Shown in pieces: positions 13,301 to 22,700 of a DNA stretch of 64,000 nt. Numbering within the stretch: the stretch's first letter is position 1; every line of letters begins with the position of its first letter. The position numbers were made by a program, and so were the translations under genes. Below the pieces are notes generated by a model. That model saw only the letters and a list, made by a program, of their open reading frames with translations. It had not been told where the DNA came from and searched no databases. Source of the stretch: Serinus canaria (lineage: Eukaryota; Chordata; Aves; Passeriformes; Fringillidae); the NCBI RefSeq assembly GCF_022539315.1, contig NC_066313.1, positions 24,031,059 to 24,095,058 on the forward strand. Direction: 5' to 3'.

Positions 13301-14697
13301 TCTGTATGTTGTAGTTCATTCCCTGTTTGCTCTAATCCCCTTGTGCCCTGTCAAAGTGCACTGCAGCTGGGAGGTTTCTAACCTAAGTCTGGCCTAGAGC
13401 CTGCTAGAGAAGGTCATGTGGCCCTGTGCTGCTTCTGCACTTTGTTTTTATTGCATTAGCACTGAAAATCATCTCTGACCATAAGCCTGGAAGTGGCATC
13501 TCTATGCCCAAGCAAACACTTTTGTATGTTGTTTTAAAGGATTCAGTTGGCAGGAATGAAAATAGTCCGGACATCACCTCACCTTGGCCGCTACCGAGTG
13601 ATGGACTACAATGAAGAGACAGAGATCCAAGATCCTTGGAGAAGGTACCTGGTGGGGCTGGGGGCTACTCTAGGCCTTGTGGCAGGTTGGCTGTGGCTGT
13701 CATCTTCCCCAGCACAGGCTACATATGCCTCACGTCACTGCTGCTTTTTCTGCTTTAGGAAGGCTATTTCAAAGCAGCCCCCAGTCAGTTTCAACTGAAT
13801 CATTTGGCTCCTGTCTTCACATTTGAAGGATTTCTCCTAGGTTCCTGCTTTTTTTTTTTTCCTATTGTGAAGGACACATGCCAGCTAGGAAGCTAACACA
13901 TAGATTTAAACATGAAATTATACAGAGAGTAAAACTTAAAGAAAAAAATACTGTCATATAAATAGGGAGATTTCAGTTTGAAGGGGCACTGTGTTACAAG
14001 TTCCCAATATTAAAAGCTTGCTGTTCAGTCTGTGTGCAGTTACAACGTGCCATTAAAATAGTGGAAAGCAATATTCTAGTTTGAAGACACGAGAAAGGTG
14101 CTATGAGAGACTTTATCAAAGACTGTTTTATATAGAAGAGCTGGAGGAGGGTGTTGGGTCAAGTGTGGTGGAGGCTTCTCATACCAGCAATGCAGATCTC
14201 TCTTTATCATCTCAAAACTCAGGTTTCCATAACAACCCTGTCAAAAACCTACCTACAGCAGCCTGTGTACACCGTGGCTGCAAACTTCTGCCTTGCACTC
14301 CCAGGTCTCTCTAAGCTGCTGACAGCTTCTTGGTGTTTGGAGACCCTAGCTGCCCCCTCACTGGTCTCCTTCTCTGATCAGGGTCCAGTCCAAATTGTCC
14401 TCCTCGTCTGGAATACTCGCTGTAATCTCTTCAGTCTGTATCGTGGGAAGAATTGTCTCAGGGCTTTTCTGCCCTCTGGAAGATTCTTTCTTCTGCAGCT
14501 TCAGCTGCCAATGTTAACTTCTTTCTTCTAACTGCAGGTCTTCTTCCTCCCTCAGGCCTCCTTCCCAACACAACACCAGAAAAACATGGAAGGCTGACGG
14601 AATGAATACATTACAGTTCAGGCTCCTTTCCAGGACTAAGCATCCTCTTTATACCAAGATCACTGTGGACATTGGATATCTTCCCCCATTTTCTTAA
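1106..14697 (+). CDS. B4GALT3: B4GALT3-like beta-1,4-galactosyltransferase, catalytically altered
   Basis: Six coding exons: 1106-1343, 8094-8329, 9941-10131, 10726-10848, 13540-13644, 14556-14697. All junctions are GT-AG and in phase, giving 344 aa. It is a type II Golgi protein: short cytosolic tail, membrane anchor at about residues 11-27, stem with an NLS sequon (56-58), then a GT7-family catalytic domain. Closest by eye to B4GALT3 (stem DYSKPHDVYTNLS; FGGVSALTP; KMNGFPN), but about 50 aa shorter than human B4GALT3 at the C-terminus. FNRAKLLN (164-171), DID (190-192) and cysteines 72, 114, 185 and 204 are kept. Key residues are changed: the loop reads WGDGGENDD (251-259) instead of WGWGGEDDD, and the metal-ligand Met and His are Val283 and Tyr286. 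The family NIT sequon near the end is KIT. The first exon-5/6 acceptor option (14538) is also in frame, but 14556 gives the family spacing. It may be an ancient paralogue rather than the strict orthologue of mammalian B4GALT3. Confidence 0.9.
1344..8093 (+). other. Intron 1 of the B4GALT3-like gene
   Basis: A 6.75 kb AT-rich intron. No exon, RNA gene or clear transposon was recognised in it except the perfect inverted repeat at 7884-7936. A short A/C-rich low-complexity patch lies at about 6358-6416. The ORFs inside are short and unlike known proteins. Confidence 0.75.
7884..7936. repeat. Perfect 23-bp inverted repeat with 7-nt loop
   Basis: The arms 7884-7906 and 7914-7936 are exact reverse complements (GCTGGCCACCTCTCC... 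against ...GGAGAGGTGGCCAGC) around the loop CTTGCTG. The resulting GC-rich hairpin would be very stable in DNA or in the intron RNA. It lies about 155 bp before coding exon 2. Confidence 0.9.
8094..8329 (+). CDS. B4GALT3: B4GALT3-like coding exon 2
   Basis: 236 nt, the same length as the matching exon of B4GALT1 and its relatives. It encodes GPLTITF to [18 protein letters not shown]. The nucleotide-binding strip that reads PFRNR in B4GALT1 reads AYRNQ here (codons 8228-8242). Acceptor CTCTCCTTACAG, donor GTAAAT. Confidence 0.9.
8591..9240 (+). mobile_element. Solo LTR, avian ERV-L type (probable)
   Basis: Begins with TGTGCTGGTTTGAAAGTAAA, the usual start of several avian ERV-L LTR families, inside intron 2 of the B4GALT3-like gene. 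The right end is not clear and no target-site duplication was found by eye, so the end coordinate is approximate. No internal retroviral sequence is attached. Confidence 0.55.
9941..10131 (+). CDS. B4GALT3: B4GALT3-like coding exon 3
   Basis: 191 nt. Encodes [19 protein letters not shown], the metal-binding DxD motif as DID (residues 190-192), and PENDYNLYIC. The UDP-binding FNRAK and both cysteines of the family disulphide are present. Acceptor TTTTCTTTTCCAG, donor GTAAGT. Confidence 0.92.
10726..10848 (+). CDS. B4GALT3: B4GALT3-like coding exon 4 with altered catalytic loop
   Basis: 123 nt, identical in length to B4GALT4 exon 4. Encodes LPYKSFFGGVSALTPEHY and MKMNGFPNTYWG, then DGGENDDIAT. 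At 10817-10819 GAT (Asp) replaces the loop tryptophan codon, and at 10829-10831 AAT (Asn) replaces the catalytic aspartate codon. Acceptor TTTTCTCTTTTAG, donor GTACCA. Confidence 0.9.
10849..13539 (+). other. Intron 4 of the B4GALT3-like gene
   Basis: 2.7 kb of AT-rich intron in which no repeat family, exon or RNA gene was recognised. Confidence 0.7.
13540..13644 (+). CDS. B4GALT3: B4GALT3-like coding exon 5 with altered metal site
   Basis: 105 nt, the conserved length for this exon in the family, so the changes are substitutions rather than indels. Encodes IQLAGMKIVRTSPHLGRY, then RVMDYNEETEIQDPWRR. Where active members carry Met-x-x-His and DKxNE, this exon has Val (13598-13600), Tyr (13607-13609) and an unrelated acidic stretch. 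Confidence 0.88.
14556..14697 (+). CDS. B4GALT3: B4GALT3-like coding exon 6 (terminal)
   Basis: 142 coding nt to TAA at 14695-14697, equal to the B4GALT4 terminal coding exon. Encodes PPSQHNTRKTWKADGMN, then LQFRLLSRTKHPLYTKITVD and IGYLPPFS. The acceptor CCCTCAG is preferred over CTGCAG at 14537 because it gives 11 residues between the exon-junction Arg and TWKADG, as in human B4GALT3. Confidence 0.85.
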
Positions 14698-15116
14698 GAG
14701 ACTGAAAACAAAAGCAGAGGTTGGGTGCCACATGGGCATTCAGCCAATCCCTCCCATTTTCCTGTGGCATCTGCCCCACCTGAGATTAACCCTTTTGCCT
14801 TTCACTTTTCTTCAAACTGTTTCAGATTTAGAAGAGGCTCCAGGACCAGGGTATGACAGCTAGTAAACAGTCTGTGGCTTACTCTAAAAATGTCCAGGTC
14901 ACTGTATAACTGACTCCTGAGCCATGTCTGTGACAGTAAGCCAATCCAAGCTTTCTGGAACCTTTGTTCAGTAGCTGGATAGCTCTGTCCTGCTTTGTAA
15001 TTAAGTGTTAATTGGGATGCAAGCCATTCAGTCAGACTGGCCTCTGACGTGTTGTATTTTGAGAAGGTGTTGAAGCCATTTACTGTTCTATAAATATCTT
15101 TTGTGAATTTGAGTAA

Positions 15117-15122
15117 AATAAA
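15117..15122 (+). terminator. Polyadenylation signal AATAAA of the B4GALT3-like gene
   Basis: AATAAA about 420 nt after the stop codon. A second AATAAA lies at 15174-15179. The transcript probably ends between about 15135 and 15200. Confidence 0.55.
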
Positions 15123-15199
15123 TGGAGTTATGCGTTTGGCTTAAGAGTTTTATAGAATAATGAATAAGAATGCAATAAAAAAGAAAGTTGCCCTGAAAC

Positions 15200-16130
15200 C
15201 AGAGTTTAAATCCCTGATTTCTTTTTCTGACCTGAAACACCACTGTTGAAATTGTTTTATTGTAGCTGCAAGTAATGCAGACTGAGTGGGACCTGAGGCT
15301 GTCACCTAGTCTAACCTCCTGCTCAGAGCAGGGAACTTAATCTACTACTACAGCTGTTGCTCAGACATTAAGTATCATTCAAGGCTGAGCTGTCTTCAAT
15401 ATAAAATACTTGTGAGAAATTAAATACTAGTTTTTCCTTGAGGTCAAACATGTCAACAGTAGAGCTGTGACCCTGGCAGGATAGCATTTGTACTTACCGT
15501 ACTTACGTGACTGTGAGACTGACAGAGTCAGCCCAAACCCCTGCCCTTGCTGTAAATTTACTTTCTCTGCCAGCTCAGTCTGCAGTGCCTGCCAGGTCCA
15601 GTTATTTAGAGAGTGTGACACAGGGTACTTTGGGTTGTTACTTCAAGATACAAAAACTCCTTCATCACTGAAAAGCTGCATCCATGCCCCTATACTTACA
15701 AACATTTAGTTTCAGTCTTCTCCACAATTGGAATAGTGTCCTAAAAGAAACTCTCCCAAGCCTGCCTTCACATCAACGTGTAAAGGCAATTAAATACAAT
15801 GCAGTAAGTCCAGTGCTCTCATCAAGACTCCTGCACAAATCCAGCAGCACAGTGGAACAGCTGGTTATCCACAGCCTTTCACCTGTTTCTTAAGCAAGAC
15901 TCACAGATTATTATGGCCTGGGTCACACTCTGCTGACAGTGTTGCCAAAAGCATCAAAATAAGTGGAGCAGAATTTCTCCCCCTCCAACACAGCTGGCCA
16001 CTGCCCTTTCCTTCTGGATCCCTGGAGAGTAACAGACATCCTGCTGCAGAATGAGACTGATCACTGCCACGGCACATGGCAGCAGTCCCTCAGCAGGGGA
16101 CACTGCAGTGTGAAGGACAAGACACTCTGG
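15200..16130. other. Gap between the two convergent genes
   Basis: About 0.9 kb between the predicted poly(A) signals. It contains a short antisense CR1 remnant (about 15284-15332, ending in CTAACCTCCTGCTCAGAGCA) and nothing else recognised. Read-through from either gene would give overlapping antisense RNA. Confidence 0.6.
15284..15332 (-). repeat. CR1 LINE 3' remnant
   Basis: GGGACCTGAGGCTGTCACC and the following TCTAACCTCCTGCTCAGAGC resemble the end of avian CR1 read antisense. Short and diverged. Confidence 0.55.
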
Positions 16131-16146
16131 AGTTCAGTGGACTGCA

Positions 16147-16152
16147 TTTATT
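16147..16152 (-). terminator. Polyadenylation signal of B4GALT4
   Basis: TTTATT on the + strand is AATAAA on the - strand, about 480 nt past the B4GALT4 stop codon. It is the first clear signal found in the 3' UTR. Confidence 0.5.
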
Positions 16153-16632
16153 GAGAAATTTGTAACATCTCCTTACCCATTACCATTACTGCCCTTCCCT
16201 CACACATAAGCAGTTTTTCCTTAGGCCAGAAAAAATTAACTTTTCTCATCAAATTCGTAGTTCTTGAAGAATTATTGTGCTTTTAATGAGACCAAAAATA
16301 ACTTTAGAAAGTTATTTAGAAAGAGTTGCAAAACAAATATTTTTTCAGGGACTTCATTCAAGTCCTTGGACCAGCCCAAACAAGGACACATTTTCTAATG
16401 TCCCAGCAAAAAGTGCATAGAAGAACATGTAGACCTGTCCTGGGTCAGTCCGTAACTCCAGTCCTCACAAAAGGAAATTCTCAACCACTCCATGAGATGC
16501 TGTGAAGGAGCACTTTACTTGTTCCTGTGCTACTGAAGGACTCTTCCAAGCAGGTGCTGGAAGTTATCTGCTGTAACAGCAGCCACAAAGGAGATCTGTT
16601 GCCATTTCCTATAACATGGGAGGTGCTGGCCC

Positions 16633-16774
16633 CTATGAGACCTTGGGCTGCACGCTGAAATCCACTGTGATGTTGATGTACAGTGGGTTGTGTTCCACAG
16701 AGAGCAGTTTATAGGAACAGGAATTCAGCCCGTCTGTCTTCCATGTTCTAGAGACCTGACGGAGAAGCTTCATC
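16633..16774 (-). CDS. B4GALT4: B4GALT4 coding exon 6 (terminal)
   Basis: 142 coding nt ending with TAG at 16635-16633. Encodes [20 protein letters not shown], then [19 protein letters not shown] and SVQPKVS. The NIT glycosylation sequon is kept here, unlike in the + strand paralogue. Confidence 0.93.
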
Positions 16775-19700
16775 CTGAGGACAAAGAGAAAAACCTTCAC
16801 TGAGATGCACAGGAGAGGAGTTTTGATCTCTTTCCCAATGGTAGTAAATTTGGAAGCAAAGCTACTGCTATTTTTTATCTACTGGAAATACAAAGTTGTT
16901 CCTGTTTCCAACACAATCACATATGGGGAGAAAAATTGGCTCAATCTCTGAAGTCATATTTTAATCATACCTATGTGAGTGTAATTTTGGAAGTTTCCAG
17001 GGAACACTACCCAGTCAGTTCTAGGAAGATCTCATGTAGAGAAAACAGCTGCCAGCTGTGAACAGTGTTTTAGGGGTGTCCCCCAGAGCCTCTGGGTACC
17101 ACAAGAAGCTTGTTTGGCCTGGAGCAAAGAACTTGTCCCCCAGGTGCCTGGCTCAGCCACAGACCATGACAATGTGAGGCAGAAACCTGTTCTTGACCCA
17201 CCTCTCTCGATTCTCCTCGTTACCATGGTCACGGTTGTGGAAGATCATTGTGTACCTGGCCACATCAGCAGGCGGCCTCACCACTTTCATCTTCTGCATC
17301 TCAACCCTGCAAGAAGCAATAGTGTTGTGAGAAAGACAACACCTATAAACCAGCTGTTAATAAAAAAACCCAACAGTTGGAGACTTCATCTCTTGTAGAT
17401 GCTGTGGAAGCAAATACAGAGTTGTAAGAGCTAATCTGCATCTCTTCCACAACCCATTTTGCCAGAGAAAAGAGGCTCAGAGCTGCATTCCTGGAGAACA
17501 GGTCTGGGGGGTGACAGATACACCTTTCTTTGGAACAGAAGCAGGTAACTACTTACAGCAGAGATGCAGAGCTTTAAGCACACATTATACAACAGAGTAC
17601 ATTTATATTAGTATTGACTGGACTACTCTGTACTGCCCTGTAGCAAGTCTCCACATGTTCTGCAACAAGTACATCTCAACCTCTGCAATAAAACTCCTAT
17701 ACTTCCTAATTCTCCAAAAATTAATTAAAAGCTTGTTTTCTATTTTAGTAGCTGGCAGACAGCTGCAAAACTTTTATTTGTTCACACGAAGAAAATTTCT
17801 CTTAAAACAATGCCAGAAGCACTGAGTCCTATGCATGGATTTAAATGTCTGACATCAAGTGCTTAATTGGAACTTCTGACCTTACACATATTTGTGGAGC
17901 ACAGCTTTGCCCTGACAGCAGAAAGAAAGAAACTTTATGACAAGGGAACTAAGGAATAATCCATCTCTTTGCTAGTCACTCATCGGCTGAAAGAAAAATA
18001 GGAAACCAAGATTTGAAAAGACTGAGCCCCTTACAGATTTCCATGACTTTGTAGCTGTAAATTATCAAACACCTACAACAAATGATCTGAGGAATCTCTC
18101 TGTGATACACGCCTTAGGAGGGGGCCCAAAAGAGACCATCACCTTTGTTCCGAGGCAGATCAGTAGAATGTGAGAGTCCCCGGCCCCGAATTCTGAGAGA
18201 ACCGAAGGGATGCTGCCATCTGCTGACTTCCCTCGGGAAGGCTCCAAGGATCTCTGCACAGCAACCCACCAGACAGCAAGCTTGCCATTACCTACCCCTG
18301 CAAATTCGGTCACCAGCCCAGCCCAAGGCCCACCCAAGAGGAAAAGCACAAGCCGAGTCCAGCTGCAGAACACACCCTGGGTCAGGACTTGGTTTCCCCA
18401 CCAAAACCTCAAGAGCTGCCAAGTTACAATGTGCCACAGAAAAACATCACTTGTTTCCAACCCCTTGCACCCATCATAGAGGCGCTCAGTAAATCCTTTC
18501 TTCTTCTGAAAGAACTATCACCCATGGGAAGCCAGGGAACAAAATAGTACCAAACCACCCCCTAAACTATAAAAGTCAGCTCCCAGGAGGTCACAGAGAA
18601 GTTGGTGCACCTAGGCAGGAGTAGTAAGAAAGAAAAAAATAGTTGTGGTTAAGGGACAGAAATCCATAACTGCAGCAGACCTTTCAGATTTCTTCAGATA
18701 GAGCTGACCAATCTGCTGAACTGACACCAAGAAACACTTTTCATTTGCAAGTTCCTAGCTTCTTACACACTTAATCCCCTCTAAATTTACAGAACATCAC
18801 CAGGGATATAAATATTATGTCCCCAAAATGTTTGTTTGCATATTTAAGCAACTGAAAAGGATAACTTAAAAACGACAGAGTATAAACCGAGTTACAAACT
18901 GATAGGCTCTGCCAACAGAGCTTGTGGAATTGTGGGTTCTTATCTGCTGTTTGCTTGTGGTTTTTTCTCCATTTACTAATAGCGATGGAGGATTAGAGGT
19001 TTATTCCTAGGCAAAGGGCAAAAGATCAACATAAAAATTTGGTTGACTTCTTTGTCCCACTAAACCACTCCAGCCAACAGGTTTCTCCTACTTTGACAGG
19101 CATATCTGCAAAATGAGTTTTCACAAGAGCAAAGGGAATATGCATATATATATATGCAGCCTTTGCTGTCTTCACTATAATCAACACTACACAATTACAA
19201 ACTAAGCCCTACTTGGAGTAAATCCAGTAGTCAATGAATGCAAAACACCCAGTCCCACCAAAACACTCCCACATTCTAGCAAAGCACTGGAACTCCATAC
19301 ATTTGTGCGTCTCTGGCAAATCACACTCCAGACTTCAATTATAACCCATTTCCAAGAATACAGATGCTGTGTGTCTGAAACAAAACCAAACCAGACCAAC
19401 CAAATAACTTAACCCACACCCAGACAAAAGTGCCATGAGGAAGAGGATTAGGCATCGGATATACCTAATCCTTGCAAAGAGGAAACTGCTCACAGAACTG
19501 CATCTTGGACTTCACATCTCCTCTGCAATACTCTTCAATGCTGTTCTGAATGAAGGTCCCTGGGGTGTTTTGCTCTTGGAGGCTTAGTGCAAAGTTGGGC
19601 CAATTTTTAAAATTCTTAAAACTAGTTCCTCATTGCTTACCTGATTCGAAGATCATCATCTTCTCCACCCCAGCCCCAGTAGTTGTTAGAGAATCCATTC

Positions 19701-22700
19701 ACTTTGGAAAACTGATCTCTTGTAAGAGCAGTTACACCTCCAAAATATCCCCGGTACCGTAACCTAGACGCACAAGAAGAGAGAATGAAAAATTAAAAGT
19801 CAAATTCTGTCAACAATGAAAACATCACCCTGATAACTCCAGATCTCGACTTGTCTTTCACAGAGTTAAGGGTGCACAAATCTTTAAAAGCTGGTCCTGT
19901 TCTCTTCCTCTTTTCACAAAAAGATGGTGATTTTTTTTTAGGCCAGAAAAAATTATCTCTCCAACTGAGAGAACAGAGACTTATTCAGAAGCTTCTCTCT
20001 TTTTGCACAATTCCCCTGCCAGCCAAGCAGGTACTTCATATCAGGGACTCACAGGTACAGAAGAACAACACAGCTATGCACTAATATAGGGGAAGCTCTG
20101 CAATAACAACAGTGAGCCACTGATTATCTTAGATCTGAATCTGAAAAACTTGGAAAGAAATCAGTTCACAGGCAAGGGCACATGCACTACTGTGCCATAA
20201 CAATTCCAAGGTAAGGTACAGTGCAAGTTACTTAGTAACCCAATGCAATGGAGCTCAGCTCTAAAGGAGATTAATTTCTAACTTTTACCTTCCTCATCCT
20301 GAAAAATGCATCTACTTTTACAAGATGTTTACATATCATGTTTATTTGTCTTCTTAGGCCATTCTGCTAATTGCTTTCTATGATGCCCTCTGTCTTGGCC
20401 CTTAAGGTAACATTACAACACAGCCTCTATTATCTTGCCCCAGCCCATTCAGAGTTGATGGGCACATGGCTGCAGATTGCATTTGTATGTGAATCTAAAA
20501 AGATGAACAAATTGCCAGGGCTAGAAAGTACACATTATGGCACTGGACATGCCAGACGATGCTTGTGATTATTTTGGGCTTACTATGAATATAATTTAAA
20601 AAACACCAAAGGAGAAAATAAATCAATGCAAGACACTCACAACACACCCTCCCTCAAGAATATTTTTCCTGGCTAATTTTTGCTCACAGCATCACAGAGG
20701 AATTGTGAATGTCAAAGGGACCCCTGGAGATCACATAACCCCTCTGCTCAAAGCAGGGCCTGTTAGAGCAACTTGCTGAGGAACATGTTCAGTCAGGTTC
20801 TGAGCATCTCCAAGGATGGAGACTCCACAATTTGTCTGGGAAGCCTGTTCCAAGTATTTGAAAATCCTCACAGTAAAAAAAAAAACTTTTTCATATGTTT
20901 AGGTGGAATTTCCTGTTTGTGCCCATTACCACTTGCCTTTCACAGAGAAGGGTCTGGCTCCAGAGTCATTTCCGAGATACCCCTCTGCCTTCTCTCTGAT
21001 AAACAGCCCCAGCTGAGCCTCCCTCACATGTCAGGTGCTGCCTTCCCTTAATCATATTCTCAGGCTGTCCTCTGGATTTGCTCCATTGTGTCCCAGAACT
21101 GGGCACAGTACTCCAGGTATCATCTCCATGGTGCTGAGCAGAAGAGAACATTCACCTTCTCCAGCCTGCTGATAACTCCCCCCCCCCAAGATGCCTCTGG
21201 CCTTTGTTACAAGGGCACATTGCTGGCCCAATGTCCTTTCTGGTAAGGCTGCCATTCAGACAGTTGGCCTCCAGCAGCTACTGGTGCACAGAGTTACTTC
21301 TCTCCAGGTGCAGGACACTGCATTTCCCTTTGTTGAACTTCTCTGTTCAGATTCCTGCTGGCCACATTCTCCAGCCTGACAAAGGCCCTGCTGCATAAAT
21401 GAGCCCTGTGAGATTTCTGTCCTCTGAAAACTTCCTGAGGGTGCAATCTGCCACATCTTCTAGGTTATGATGAAGACTCTAGTACCAGCCTAAGTATCAA
21501 ACCCTGGTGTAAACCACTACCAGTGACTGGCCTCCAGCTGGACTTTGCTCTACTGATAAGAACCCTTTGAGCCCAGCAGTTCTGGCAGTTTTAGCTCATC
21601 TTACTATCCACTTACCAGTCCATACTTCATCACTTCGTCAGTGGGGCCATTATGGGAGACAGTGCTGAAAGCCTTCCTAAGATAAACATTATCCACTACT
21701 ATACCCTCGTCCAAGCCAGTCAAATCAGAGAAGGCTATCAGGTTGGTCAGGGACTGTCAGGTGACTGTCAGGCCTGACTTGTGAACAGATTTGTTCTCTC
21801 TCCTTTATCACCCCCCTGGAGGAGACAAGCCACATGGTAGAGGAAGTTCCATCAAGTTTTAATTAAACATTACTACCTTGAGACTTCTGCTATGGATACT
21901 CCAGAGGAATGCAGTAAACAAATGGAATGGACAGCAAGGAGGACCCATAAACAGGAATAGCAGGCAGAGCCCTCCCCAGCCCTGCTTTCAGGACAGTCAC
22001 CAACAAGACCACATCCCATTCCAGCAGCCTGACCGTTTGGGAACTGCTTCCCAGGCACACACCCATATATGCACCCCAGTGCTCCCTTATTCACCCCGTA
22101 ACTCCCCCGCACCACTGCAGAGGCAGACACCAAAGGAGCCAGAGCTGGCATGAGCTGGGAGTAGTGGGGCCAGCAGGACGAGGGGAGGATTCTCCTCCCC
22201 TGCTCAGCCCTAGAGAGGCCACATCTGGAGTGCTGTGTCCAGTTCTGCTCTCCACAGTTCAAGAAGACAAGGAACTGCTGGAGAGGGTCCAGCAGAGGCC
22301 ACAAGGATGATGAGGGGTCTGGAGCATTGCTCTTATGAGAAGTGGCTGCTTAATCTGGAGAAGACAGGGGGGATTTCATCAATGCAAATAAATATCTGGA
22401 AAGTGGGTGCCAAGGGGATGGTGCCAGACTCTAGAATGGTTTCCACTGACAGGATGAAAAGCAAGGCCATAAACTAAAACACAGAAAGTTCCACCTCAAC
22501 ATGAGGAAGAACTACTTTTCGTGGAGGGTGGCAGAGCACTAGAACAGGCTGCTTAGGGAGGTTGTGGACTCTCCCTCTCTGGAGATATTCTAAACCCACC
22601 TGGGTGAGTTCTTGTGTTACCTGCTCTAGCTGACCCTGCCTTGGCAGAGAGGTTGGACTGGATGATTCCCAGAGGTCCCTTCCAACCCCATCTGCTCTGT

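Noticed and set aside
14538..14555. Earlier acceptor for the last B4GALT3-like exon (adds six residues)
   Set aside because: It is in frame, but the 14556 acceptor gives the exact family spacing and 142 coding nt as in B4GALT4; the longer form could be an alternative transcript.
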